From NCBI RefSeq assembly GCF_016722965.1, contig NZ_JAEQNB010000007.1, forward strand, positions 1 to 64,000: 64,000 nucleotides of DNA. Direction: 5' to 3'. This document shows, in pieces, positions 39,136 through 48,164 of this stretch. The stretch's first letter is position 1. Each line of letters begins with the position of its first letter. The translations under genes were made by a program, and so were the position numbers. The notes beneath the pieces were generated by a model. That model saw nothing but the letters and a program-made list of their open reading frames with translations, was not told the DNA's origin and did not search any database. Source of the DNA: Tumebacillus amylolyticus. Lineage in GTDB: Bacteria; Bacillota; Bacilli; Tumebacillales; Tumebacillaceae.

Positions 39136-40259
39136 TCAAAACCGGACATCTCGGAAAAAGAGAACTGTTGGCGCTCTCCGTCATCACGTCGATTGCCGAC
39201 GTCTCGCTTTTTTACCCGCAGCAGTTGGTTATGAGAGGGTCGTCGGCTGCCTGGATGATTCCGATGCTCTCAATGCTGATCACGCTCGGCGTATGGGCGC
39301 TGATCTCTCCTGTGCTCGTTCGCACAGATAAGCAAGATCTCATCACTCTCTGCGAAAAATCGCTCGGCCGTTTCGCCATGCGCGCGATGTGTTTGCTCAT
39401 TGCCTTCTATATGATCGCCGACATGACGACGCTTGCCCGCACGTTCACCGAAGCGGTGGTGACGACGGTGTTGCCGCGCTCGCCGATCTCCTTCATTGCA
39501 GCACCGTTTTTTTTGGTGGCGGCGTTTTACGCGTGGAAGGGAATCGAGGGCATCTCTCGCGTCTCGTTGGTACTTTGGTCTTGGTTGGCGGTCGGCTTGG
39601 TCGCTTTGCTCGTGCTCAATTTGAACTGGATGCGCCCGGACAAGATCTTTCCGCTCTTGGGTTATGGGGTCATGCCACTGATTACGGGGAGCGGGCTTTT
39701 TCTCAGCGTATTTGTGAACATCTTGATCCTTACCTTGTTTTGCTCCCGACTGCGCAATCCAAAAGAAGTGCGCTCGATCGGGTACATCAGCACGATCCTC
39801 ATCGGGTTGACGTACATGCTGGTCACGATGGCGTTTCTCATGGTCTTCTCGCCGGAAGCCGCGATGCGTTCGCCGTTTCCGCTGTACCAATTGGGACGGC
39901 TGATCTACATCGGACGTTTCATCCAGCGTTTGGAGGCGTCCTTCGTGTTCATTTGGGTCGTGATGGCGGTGATCAAGATGGCGGTGACGCTTTTCATGTC
40001 GACCTACCTGATTGCCACCGCGTTTCGAATGCCCGTCTACCGGCCCTTGGTGGCGGCGGTGACGTTGATTGTGTTCGACCTCTCGTATTACCCGCGCAGT
40101 TTCGTGGAGACGGTCAGTTTCAACAACAAATACATCGTCGCTTGGAGTTGGTCCATCGTGATCGTTGTGCCGCTGCTCGTGACGATGGCGTATCGAATTC
40201 GCAAGCGTGGGGAGGCGAAGAAGCATGAAGAGCAAGAACGTTCGGCGGACGCTTCTTAG
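39132..40259 (+). CDS. GerB-type germination permease (receptor 2 subunit B)
   Basis: 375 residues with about ten hydrophobic segments. GTG 39132 overlaps the A-subunit stop as GTGA, and the C-terminus is Lys/Glu-rich. Same family as the operon-1 permease. Its 3' end overlaps the C-subunit start by 35 bases. Confidence 0.92.
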   Translation: MIKTGHLGKRELLALSVITSIADVSLFYPQQLVMRGSSAAWMIPMLSMLITLGVWALISPVLVRTDKQDLITLCEKSLGRFAMRAMCLLIAFYMIADMTTLARTFTEAVVTTVLPRSPISFIAAPFFLVAAFYAWKGIEGISRVSLVLWSWLAVGLVALLVLNLNWMRPDKIFPLLGYGVMPLITGSGLFLSVFVNILILTLFCSRLRNPKEVRSIGYISTILIGLTYMLVTMAFLMVFSPEAAMRSPFPLYQLGRLIYIGRFIQRLEASFVFIWVVMAVIKMAVTLFMSTYLIATAFRMPVYRPLVAAVTLIVFDLSYYPRSFVETVSFNNKYIVAWSWSIVIVVPLLVTMAYRIRKRGEAKKHEEQERSADAS

Positions 40260-41547
40260 CCTCCTCGTCGTGGCACTGATGGGTTCGGTGTTTGGCAGCG
40301 GATGCTACGACCGCATCGAATTGGAGGGGATGGCGTTCGTCGTCGCACTCGGTTTGGACAAAGGGCCGAACAACACAATCGACGTCACCGTCCGAATTGC
40401 GATTCCAAGCGAGATGGGCAGCGGGAACGACGGAGGAGCCGGAGGTACGCAGTTAGGAGCCTCACGACCCATGACGGTGCGTTCCAACACGGTCGCAGGG
40501 GCATTGACACTTTTAAACTCCACCGTCGAGCGGCGCATCTCGCTGTTGCATTTGACGACGATCTACATCGGAGAGAACGTGGCCAAAGAGGGCGTGCTGA
40601 ATTTCCTCGGTCCGTTGGTGCGGATGCGCGACTTTCGGCGCACGGTCAATTTCTTCATCGTCCCCGGGGAAGCGCGGGAAGTCTTTCAAGCGAACCAACC
40701 GGTCTTGGAAAAATCGTCTTCGCGCTTCAACGAGTCGATCTCGGAGATCGGGCGTCATACCGGGCTTACCGTGACGAACAAACTGCACGACTTTTTGATA
40801 ACAACAGAGGGATCGAACGAAGATCCGATTGCGCCGGTGATTGCGATCAATCGCAACGTGCAACAGCAAGCGGAAGAAGCGAAGAGTCAAGGTCAGGGCG
40901 GACAGGCGGGGCAGGGGAAACAAAAGGGGACACGCGAAAACACCATGCCTGACGCCAAAGTGTCGTTCAAGCCGGGCGAAGTGGTACGCATGGGCGGCAA
41001 CTCCGTCGAATTCATTGGCTCGGCGATTTTCAATCGAGACAAACTGGTCACCTATCTTGACGGAATTCAAACGCGGGTACTCCTGATGATCCGCGGCGAG
41101 TTGCAACGCACGCAGATGGACTTCCCCGACCCGCAGCAGAAAGGGAAGTTCGAAGCGATTGAAATCAAGCATGCCCGTTCGCCGCAGATGGAGGTCGATG
41201 TGAAGTCCAACCCGATCACCATCAAGATCAAGCAGAAGCTCGAAGGTGACTTGGTCGGCGTGCAAAGCACCATCGACTATACCGAAGAGAGCAACATGCG
41301 TGTGCTGGAAGACTCGATCAAGAAAACGCTCAAGCAAAAAGAGGAAGACTTGGTCAACCAGATGTTTCACGAGTATCAAGTGGCTCCCTTTGGAGTGTTC
41401 CGTCAGGCGCGGGCACAGTTTCTCACCGAGCAAGAGATGGAAGCGTTTAAGTTCCGCGACAAGCTTAAAAACGCGAAAGTCAGCATCGATGTCGACTTGA
41501 ACATCCGTCGCATCGGGGTTCAACTTGCACCGGTACAGGCCAAATAG
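40225..41547 (+). CDS. GerC-type spore germination lipoprotein (receptor 2 subunit C)
   Basis: 440 residues. Signal peptide with lipobox VFGSGC, then YDRIELEGMAFVVALGLDKG, the GerAC N-terminal signature. A Gln/Gly/Lys-rich insert near residue 210-240 (QQQAEEAKSQGQGGQAGQG) is an unusual linker. ATG 40225 has GGGGAGG 9 bases upstream inside the permease gene; an in-frame ATG at 40207 is too early. Confidence 0.93.
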   Translation: MKSKNVRRTLLSLLVVALMGSVFGSGCYDRIELEGMAFVVALGLDKGPNNTIDVTVRIAIPSEMGSGNDGGAGGTQLGASRPMTVRSNTVAGALTLLNSTVERRISLLHLTTIYIGENVAKEGVLNFLGPLVRMRDFRRTVNFFIVPGEAREVFQANQPVLEKSSSRFNESISEIGRHTGLTVTNKLHDFLITTEGSNEDPIAPVIAINRNVQQQAEEAKSQGQGGQAGQGKQKGTRENTMPDAKVSFKPGEVVRMGGNSVEFIGSAIFNRDKLVTYLDGIQTRVLLMIRGELQRTQMDFPDPQQKGKFEAIEIKHARSPQMEVDVKSNPITIKIKQKLEGDLVGVQSTIDYTEESNMRVLEDSIKKTLKQKEEDLVNQMFHEYQVAPFGVFRQARAQFLTEQEMEAFKFRDKLKNAKVSIDVDLNIRRIGVQLAPVQAK

Positions 41548-41562
41548 AGGAGGGGTCAGGCA

Positions 41563-41742
41563 TTGCAATGGGTGATTTTTTTCGGAGAAATGCTTGTGCC
41601 GCTCTGGATTGCGGTGTACACGTTCAATTTCGGACGATGGCTCGGCAAGCGAGATCACCGCTCCGGCTCGTGGGGCGCGTATCTGTTTGCGATGTTGGCG
41701 CTTGGCGTCTCCGGCTGGATGCTCATTCGAAATTCCATCTAA
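41563..41742 (+). CDS. Small two-helix D-type germination receptor subunit
   Basis: 59 residues from TTG 41563, with GAGGAGGGGTC 5 to 6 bases upstream, 15 bases after the C-subunit stop. Two hydrophobic segments (FFGEMLVPLWIAVYTF and YLFAMLALGVSGWMLI) flank a basic loop (GRWLGKRDHRSGS). Small two-helix proteins encoded at the end of gerA-type operons are described as D subunits that modulate germination receptors in Bacillus. The position and topology fit; sequence homology is untested. It is followed by the operon terminator. Confidence 0.75.
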   Translation: MQWVIFFGEMLVPLWIAVYTFNFGRWLGKRDHRSGSWGAYLFAMLALGVSGWMLIRNSI

Positions 41743-41749
41743 CCCAGCA

Positions 41750-41792
41750 AAAAAGGCTTGGATTCGCGTCTGCGAACCAAGCCTCTTTTTTC
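41750..41792. terminator. Bidirectional terminator, germination operon 2 / subtilisin gene
   Basis: Stem AGGCTTGGaTTCGC (41754-41767) / GCGAAcCAAGCCT (41772-41784) with flanking A6 and T6. Confidence 0.92.
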
Positions 41793-41802
41793 AAAATAGG
41801 CG

Positions 41803-43773
41803 TTACTTGACCGTTTCCTTTGCCGCTTGCATCGCGCGGGAGACGTTGACTTCGCCGTAGCCGTAATAGTCGTCCTTGCCTTCGGGACCGAGATCGTCGG
41901 CGGTTTTCTGCAAGATGTCGCGGATGTCGGAGGGCTTGAGGTTTTTGTTGATCGATTTCAAGAGACCTGCCACGCCGGCGACGTGCGGGCTTGCCATCGA
42001 AGTGCCGGAGAGGGCGACATAGCGCTTGTCCGGATAGGTGCTCGGGATCGAGACGCCGGGTGCAGACACGCTGCAATGAGCTCCGTAATTTGAAAAAGTT
42101 GCCGTTTCGTTGGTTTCGTCGTTCGCAGCAACCCCGATGACTTCCGGGTACGCAGCCGGATAGCTCGCTTCTCCTGTGCCGTCGTTGCCCATCGCGGCGG
42201 TGACGACGATTCCCTTCTCATACGCGTATTTGATCGCTTCGTGCAGGTAGTCCGAGTCTTCGTAGTCGCCAAGCGAGAGGTTGATCACATCAGCCCCGTG
42301 ATCGGCGGCCCATGCGATGCCGTCCGCGATGTCGGCGACAGAGCCGCTGCCGTCGGCGTTCATCGCTTTGACAGGCATGATCTTGGAGTTCCAGTTCACG
42401 CCGGCGATGCCTTCGAGGTTGTTGGTGCGCGCCGCGATAATTCCGGCACAGTGCGTGCCGTGTCCGTTGTCATCTTGCGGCTGGTCGGTGCCCGCGATGA
42501 TGTTGCGGCCTGCGACGAGCTTGCCTTGCAAGTCGGGATGGTTTAGATCGACGCCGGTATCCACGACGGCGATGACAACATCCGGGTCGCCGGTCGAGAG
42601 CTGCCATGCTTTGTCCGCTTTGATCAGCGGGAGGTTCCATTGGTTGGAGGAGTAGAACGTGTCGTTCGGTTGTTCGACGACGCGGTCTGAAGTGCCGGAG
42701 GTCTTGGTGGCGGAGGAGGAGCCTTCGTCGTTTTTGTGAGCGTGCATATGGGGCTCTGCGATCACGGCGCCTTTGCTTTTAAAGTAGGCGATCATGTCTG
42801 CAGGGCTTTTTTTGGTCGAACGGAAGATATAGCCGTTGCGAAGCGTGGTTTTCACAAGCGACCCGTTGATATCTGTGCTCATCTGTTGGAGTTCGGCTTG
42901 TGTCAACGTGCGGTTGAACCGAACGAGTATTTCGTCGGGAACGGTCAGCGCATGTTTGCGACCACGGTCTTGCAGGGAGGTGACATGAACCGACCAGGCT
43001 GTGCCGTCGACTTTCGATTGTGCAGTTTTGGAGCTGGGTTTGGTCGTCTTGATTCCGCCGATCGATTCGGAGGGTTTGGAAGCGAGCGCTTCATTTTTGC
43101 CGTTGGCTCCGAGGATTTGCGTGCGGGTTCCCATCTCGTCGTCTTGGCTTTTCATGACGCCCATGAGATGGCCCATCTCGACGTCGGCGGTTAGCGACCC
43201 GGTGACTTTCGAATCGCCGAGCACCGGAACGGCGAGCGTCATCCCGATCTGCTCCTTCGGGTCTTGTTGGCTCGGTTTGTGGTAAAGGTCTGAGACGTAG
43301 AACTCATCGCGCAGGGCGAAGGATTGCGCTTGCGGGTAGAGGCTCGGGTTGAGCGGTTTGCCCAGTTGCACGGGAGTGTTTCCGTCTTGTTTATACGTAA
43401 GCGCGACGAATTGCGAATGATGCGACAGGTGCGATTCGAGGATGCGTTGACGATCTCCGTCACTTTTCGCGTGGGAGAGTTCATTGGAGATCTCCGTCAG
43501 CATCGTGCGGCAATCGCGTACGCAAAGCGCGGCGGTGCGGGCGATGTCGCGGGCGACGACGCCCTCGTTGCCTAGGCTTTTCTTGGCTTGCAACGATTGA
43601 ATCAGCGTTTGACGGGTCGGGCCGTGCATCGGAAGTTGCGTGACGTGCGGGGACGTCGGGGCGGGCAGGACCGATTTGCGTATGGGAGCGGGCTGCGAAC
43701 CTTGCCAGTACAAGGGGGCAACGAGCCCGACGGTCAACAGGGTGATCAGACCCCATTTGGAACTCCGTTTCAT
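41803..43773 (-). CDS. Exported subtilisin-like serine protease (S8) with sensor-like N-terminal domain
   Basis: 656 residues. An N-terminal membrane anchor or signal (GLITLLTVGLVAPLYW) precedes residues about 75-215, which resemble an extracellular dCache/PDC ligand-sensing fold (QFVALTYKQDG, FYVSDLY, IGMTLAVPVLGDSKVTGSLTADVEM). Residues about 278-345 look like an I9-type propeptide. The S8 catalytic domain (about 380-650) has D405 in VVDTGVD, H438 in GHGTHCAG and Ser in SGTSMASPHVAG. The sensor-plus-protease layout is not the usual secreted subtilisin. The ATG at 43773 is preceded by GCAGGAGGGATC. It is divergent from the DUF2254 gene. Confidence 0.9.
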   Translation of the reverse strand: MKRSSKWGLITLLTVGLVAPLYWQGSQPAPIRKSVLPAPTSPHVTQLPMHGPTRQTLIQSLQAKKSLGNEGVVARDIARTAALCVRDCRTMLTEISNELSHAKSDGDRQRILESHLSHHSQFVALTYKQDGNTPVQLGKPLNPSLYPQAQSFALRDEFYVSDLYHKPSQQDPKEQIGMTLAVPVLGDSKVTGSLTADVEMGHLMGVMKSQDDEMGTRTQILGANGKNEALASKPSESIGGIKTTKPSSKTAQSKVDGTAWSVHVTSLQDRGRKHALTVPDEILVRFNRTLTQAELQQMSTDINGSLVKTTLRNGYIFRSTKKSPADMIAYFKSKGAVIAEPHMHAHKNDEGSSSATKTSGTSDRVVEQPNDTFYSSNQWNLPLIKADKAWQLSTGDPDVVIAVVDTGVDLNHPDLQGKLVAGRNIIAGTDQPQDDNGHGTHCAGIIAARTNNLEGIAGVNWNSKIMPVKAMNADGSGSVADIADGIAWAADHGADVINLSLGDYEDSDYLHEAIKYAYEKGIVVTAAMGNDGTGEASYPAAYPEVIGVAANDETNETATFSNYGAHCSVSAPGVSIPSTYPDKRYVALSGTSMASPHVAGVAGLLKSINKNLKPSDIRDILQKTADDLGPEGKDDYYGYGEVNVSRAMQAAKETVK

Positions 43774-43866
43774 GAGTGATCCCTCCTGCTTGCGGATTTC
43801 GTGTTCCTTGGTAGTATTTTCGTCTGCGTTCGTCGGATACTAAGCAAAAAAAGGGAGGGAAGCTCC

Positions 43867-45495
43867 ATGCGCACATCAGCGCTTCATGCACCAGCCGCCA
43901 AAGTAATCGGGCATCTGTTGATGTCGCTCTTGCTGATGGGGTTCATCTTCCGCTTCACGCCGCCGTTTTTTGGCGGGGATTTGGATACGGCGCGCAACTA
44001 CCTCGCGACGCTTGCCTCGACGCTTGCGACGATTCTCGCGCTCTCCGTGTCTGTGATCATGGTCGCGATTCAATTGACGGCGAGCAAGTACACGCACCGG
44101 GTGCTGGACTTTTTTGTGCGGTTTCCTTATAACGCTTCTCTGTTGGCGTTTTACTTGGGCACCATCGTGCATGCGATCTACTTGCTCTCCCGCATTCAAG
44201 ACACGCCCGAAGATCAGCCCCCGACGTACATCGACCAAGGGATGAGCGCCGATCTGCTGCTGTTGATCGCTTGTTTTTTCTCCCTCTTGATCTATCTGTA
44301 CAACGTCATTCAACTCCTGAAGCCGGAGACGATCGTGTCGGGCATTCAGCGTGAGTACGTGTCCTGCTACCGAAGCGGCGACTATCTCTCCGCATTGGAC
44401 AAAGTTGAGCAAATCTGCGACATTGCGAAGAAAGCGGTCAGTGAAATGGACGCCGTGACCGCCGATCACTGTGTCGAGAACATCGCCGAGATGATGCATC
44501 TCGCGAAATTACCCTCTCAGCAGGCGGATGACGTGCTGTGGTACCACGAGCGGATCGTCGGGCAATTGGTCGGCATCGCGAGCATCACGTTCAAAGAACG
44601 GGAGTTGGTCGTCTCCAAGCGCGTGCTGGAAGAACTGCAAGAGATGGGGATGCGCTATGCGGAAAGCGGGTCGTTGAAAGCGGCGAGCACGGTGTTGGAC
44701 GCGTATGCGCTGATCGTGCGCAACAACCTCGTCGGACAGCAGATGATGAATATGATTCAGCAGTCGGTCGAGTCGATTTTCTCCATCACTTGCCATGTTG
44801 TAAAAAATCGTCCGCTCTGTGCCGAGACGCGACAATTTGTGCTCCAATCCTTTCGCAATCTCGGCGAGATCGGCAAGCTGGTGTTGAAAAGCGAATCCTA
44901 CGGGCACAGTTTCGTCGCCAAGTGCATCGTTTCGCATGCGTTCGGGCAACTGCTCAGCACGCTGATTTCAAACAACGGGATCGAGCGGATGGGCTTGGTC
45001 AAAGCGTTGCTGTTTGAATATATGAAGCTCACACGGCGGTTGATCTTGAAGTCGGAGATCGGCGACATCGTCCAGATTACGACGTGGTTGCGCAAGGAGA
45101 TGATCCCCTACCGAAGCGAGCCGGATCGGGTGTATCCGTATCTCTACTTGTACATGTTGCTGACCTCTTCGTCGCTGTACTTGCGTCGCACGGATGTGGT
45201 GATGCTCTTCGTGCGGGCGGTGGGGAAGTATTTTGCCCCGGACGAGGAGTTGCTGTACACGCTTTGCAAGAGCCGGATCGAGATTCGGCATTTCTATGAC
45301 TACCATGAGCCGGAGCGCTATCTGATCAACGTGTTCGTGCTGTGGCGGTCGTATCACGCCTATACGCAGATGTACCCGTTTGGACCGGAACGCAAAGTGG
45401 AACTCGGGGATACGGTGGAAGACAAAGAACTGTGGCGCGACTTGTTTGACGGGATGGACCCGGATGAATTCTTGGGGCAGGATGCGGCGCATTGA
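43867..45495 (+). CDS. DUF2254-like membrane protein
   Basis: 542 residues. Four N-terminal membrane helices within about 140 residues include STLATILALSVSVIMVAIQLTASKYTHRVLDFF, close to the DUF2254 signature, followed by a roughly 400-residue soluble helical part with no recognised motif. AGGGAGGG lies about 8 bases before ATG 43867; the in-frame upstream codons lack a ribosome site. Function unknown. The following APH-like gene starts 37 bases later and is probably co-transcribed. Confidence 0.8.
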   Translation: MRTSALHAPAAKVIGHLLMSLLLMGFIFRFTPPFFGGDLDTARNYLATLASTLATILALSVSVIMVAIQLTASKYTHRVLDFFVRFPYNASLLAFYLGTIVHAIYLLSRIQDTPEDQPPTYIDQGMSADLLLLIACFFSLLIYLYNVIQLLKPETIVSGIQREYVSCYRSGDYLSALDKVEQICDIAKKAVSEMDAVTADHCVENIAEMMHLAKLPSQQADDVLWYHERIVGQLVGIASITFKERELVVSKRVLEELQEMGMRYAESGSLKAASTVLDAYALIVRNNLVGQQMMNMIQQSVESIFSITCHVVKNRPLCAETRQFVLQSFRNLGEIGKLVLKSESYGHSFVAKCIVSHAFGQLLSTLISNNGIERMGLVKALLFEYMKLTRRLILKSEIGDIVQITTWLRKEMIPYRSEPDRVYPYLYLYMLLTSSSLYLRRTDVVMLFVRAVGKYFAPDEELLYTLCKSRIEIRHFYDYHEPERYLINVFVLWRSYHAYTQMYPFGPERKVELGDTVEDKELWRDLFDGMDPDEFLGQDAAH

Positions 45496-45532
45496 ATGGA
45501 GAACAAGTACCTCTGGAAACGGAGGCTGGGCG

Positions 45533-46441
45533 ATGTTCGTGTTTCAAGGACGAGAGTATGAAGCCATCCCGCTGGGGAAACAAACGCACAACGGCGTGTA
45601 CACAGTGGATCGATATCTGGTAAAAACGTACCGCACCCGCTGGAAGCAAGCGCATGAAATCTTTGCGATGGAGGCGTTGGCCGACGTCTTGCCGGTGCCG
45701 AAGATCGTAGAGCGGGGAATGTGGACGGAGAAAAAGGAAGGCACGGACGCGGGCCTTCCTTATTTGCTCATAACGAAGTTGCCGGGGGAAACGGTGGATT
45801 CGTTGTGGGCTTTTTTGTCGCGTGAGGAAAAAGTGAAGATCGTGCGCACGGCGGGGGAGTGGTTGCGCAAGATGCACGATGCGCTCCCGATGTCGTTCAT
45901 CGGACTCCTCGACGAGCACGGACAGTCCCGAGGCGGTTACTTCTCGGGTTGGGGCGACTACCTCGCCTCCGATGTGCGACGTTGGCAAGGCATGCTGGAA
46001 AAGCAAGGAATCGGTACGGAAGCGGATGCAAGTCGTTTGAAAGCCATGACCGAACTTGTGGTTTCCAAGCAGAGTGAACTCAACGGAGTCAGGGAGACGA
46101 GTTTTCTGCACCGTGACTTTGGGTTGCGCAATTTGTTGATGACGGGCGATGGAGAACTTTCCGGTGTGATCGACTTCGAGCACGGTTTGGCGGGGGACCC
46201 GTGGTCGGATCTCGTACGCATGGCGGCCGAGAACCTGTTTGCGGATGAGGAGTTGCTCGGGGTGTATACGACCGCCTATTTGAGACGTCCGATGAACGCT
46301 TCTGAACGCGACAGACTGCTCACGTACCTCGCCCACCATGCCGTCTCTCAATTTGGGTACGGCTGGCGAGAGGGCGTTGAGGAGGAGGTCAACCACGCCC
46401 GCACTTTGATGCGATGGGTCGCCGCCAACACGTTTGACTGA
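45533..46441 (+). CDS. APH/choline-kinase-family phosphotransferase
   Basis: 302 residues. An N-terminal lobe (GVYTVDRYLVKTYR) leads to the Brenner-type loop FLHRDFGLRNLLM (catalytic Asp, Asn) and metal site VIDFEHGLAGDPWSDL. This family phosphorylates small molecules such as aminoglycosides, choline or sugars; nothing in the context identifies the substrate, so resistance should not be assumed. GGAGG lies 7 bases before ATG 45533; upstream in-frame codons run into the DUF2254 gene. Confidence 0.9.
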   Translation: MFVFQGREYEAIPLGKQTHNGVYTVDRYLVKTYRTRWKQAHEIFAMEALADVLPVPKIVERGMWTEKKEGTDAGLPYLLITKLPGETVDSLWAFLSREEKVKIVRTAGEWLRKMHDALPMSFIGLLDEHGQSRGGYFSGWGDYLASDVRRWQGMLEKQGIGTEADASRLKAMTELVVSKQSELNGVRETSFLHRDFGLRNLLMTGDGELSGVIDFEHGLAGDPWSDLVRMAAENLFADEELLGVYTTAYLRRPMNASERDRLLTYLAHHAVSQFGYGWREGVEEEVNHARTLMRWVAANTFD

Positions 46442-46553
46442 GGAGTCAACCCGAATTGCGCGACTTGTCAGCAACTACCGATTGCCTTTTTCCCCTTTTC
46501 TCCTGTACGCTTGGTTTACATAAATATGCGAAACGGGAGAGGGTGAAAGGTCG

Positions 46554-48149
46554 ATGCGCAAGTTGGTTCTGGGCGTCTCCACATGTGGAATTCTGATGTC
46601 TGCAAGTATGGCGGGTGCTGCAACGCCGTTTGTCGATATCGCGCAAAGCTATGCAAAACAACAGATTCAAGACCTCTACCAACGAGGCATAATTTCGGGT
46701 AAAGGTCAAGGAGTTTACGACCCGACAGCTCCGATTACCCGCGAAGAATTTGTCACGATGCTCGGCCGCACACTCGGTCTCAAGCCGTTGCCAAGCGTCG
46801 TACCGGCGTTCACCGACGTGCCGGCAACCCGCTGGTCCTACCCGTGGGTGCAGGCGGGCAATGCATTGGACATCATCAGCGGCACGAGCAACACAACGTT
46901 CGCTCCCGACGATGCGATCACCCGTGAACAAGCGGCGAAATTGCTGGTCAAAGCGATGGAATCCAACATTACGGCGGGCACAACCGCTGAAGCGTCTGTA
47001 CAAGTACCGTTCTCCGACGCGAGACTTACGTCCGACTGGGCGAAACCGTATGTCTATGATGCAGACCGCTTTGGCCTGATGCACGGCGACGGAGGGAACT
47101 TCCGCCCGAACGCCCCGATTACCCGCGAAGAGACGGCGGTTGTCCTCTCGCGCATTTTGGAAAAAGGAGTTCCCGTTTCTGCGCAACCGACCTTCGAACC
47201 ACCGATCCAACTGGGCTGGCAATTCGGCGAAACGGACGCCGCTTTTCAACAAAAAGTGGAAGCGTCCGGCACGATCAACACCGTGTCACCGCGCTGGTTT
47301 TTCCTCCAAGAGAACTACCTGGTCAAGGATTACGGCAACACCGCGATGGTCGACTGGGCTCACCAACGCGGTCAAAAAATCTGGCCGTTGGTCGGCAACC
47401 ACTTCAACCAAGTGCTGACCCATCTCTACATCAGTCAGCCCGACAAGCGCACGAAACTCATCCAAGACGTACTGGACATGGCAACCCAGTACGACGTAGA
47501 CGGCTTGAACATCGACTTCGAAGGTCTGGTGGCAAGCGACCGTGCAGACTTCACGGCGTTCATCCAAGAACTGTCCACCGCGGCACATGCCAAAGACATG
47601 CAGATCTCCGTCGACCTGCCGCCGAATTTCAAATCCGATTTCACTTCGGCGTATGACTATGCAACGCTTGCCAAGAGCGCGGACTATCTCGTGCTGATGG
47701 GCTATGACGAACACTGGAACACAAGTCCGACTGCGGGCTCCGTCTCTTCGCTCCCGTGGTTGAAAAAAGGCATCGACAGTTTCCTCGCGGCGATGCCCGC
47801 TTCGCAAGTCATCGTCGGGGTGCCGCTGTACACCCGCGATTGGACGGTCTCGGGCGGCAGACCGCTTGCGCAAGAACTGACCCTGCCCATGCAAAGCACG
47901 AACCTCGCGGGAGCCACCTCTACGTGGGACGCGAGCGTCGGGCAGTACGTGGCCACGTACAGCAAGAGCGGCGTCGCCCACACCATCTGGGTGGAAGACT
48001 CCCGCTCGCTCGCCCTCAAGTACAGCGCCGCTCTCGACCGCCGCGTAGCCGGCATGGCGTACTGGCGCATCGGCGGGGAGACTTCGGACATCTGGACGAG
48101 CTTGCAAAACGTGTCTTCTTACAAAAAGGAGACCAGCCCTACATCGTAG
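46554..48149 (+). CDS. S-layer-homology protein with glycoside hydrolase 18 domain
   Basis: 531 residues. A signal peptide ends around AGAATPF; three SLH repeats follow (FVDIAQSYAKQQIQDLYQRGII, FTDVPATRWSYPWVQAGNALDII and FSDARLTSDWAKPYVYDADRFGL) over about residues 24-200. The GH18 barrel (about 215-525) contains DGLNIDFEG, whose Glu is the expected acid/base, and LMGYDEHW. SLH domains anchor to cell-wall polymers; GH18 proteins of this type act on peptidoglycan or spore cortex. The last codons lie inside the terminator shared with the convergent gene. Confidence 0.94.
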   Translation: MRKLVLGVSTCGILMSASMAGAATPFVDIAQSYAKQQIQDLYQRGIISGKGQGVYDPTAPITREEFVTMLGRTLGLKPLPSVVPAFTDVPATRWSYPWVQAGNALDIISGTSNTTFAPDDAITREQAAKLLVKAMESNITAGTTAEASVQVPFSDARLTSDWAKPYVYDADRFGLMHGDGGNFRPNAPITREETAVVLSRILEKGVPVSAQPTFEPPIQLGWQFGETDAAFQQKVEASGTINTVSPRWFFLQENYLVKDYGNTAMVDWAHQRGQKIWPLVGNHFNQVLTHLYISQPDKRTKLIQDVLDMATQYDVDGLNIDFEGLVASDRADFTAFIQELSTAAHAKDMQISVDLPPNFKSDFTSAYDYATLAKSADYLVLMGYDEHWNTSPTAGSVSSLPWLKKGIDSFLAAMPASQVIVGVPLYTRDWTVSGGRPLAQELTLPMQSTNLAGATSTWDASVGQYVATYSKSGVAHTIWVEDSRSLALKYSAALDRRVAGMAYWRIGGETSDIWTSLQNVSSYKKETSPTS

Positions 48150-48164
48150 GACTGGTCTCTTTTT
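48129..48164. terminator. Bidirectional terminator inside overlapping 3' ends
   Basis: Stem GAGACCAGcCCTAC (48129-48142) / GTAGGaCTGGTCTC (48146-48159) with an ATC loop, flanked by A5 and T5. The stops of the SLH-GH18 gene (48147-48149) and the CDF gene (48141-48139) both lie inside the hairpin. Confidence 0.93.

Noticed and set aside
45533-46441. Aminoglycoside resistance gene
   Set aside because: The APH fold is shared by many metabolic kinases, and nothing nearby suggests resistance or mobility.
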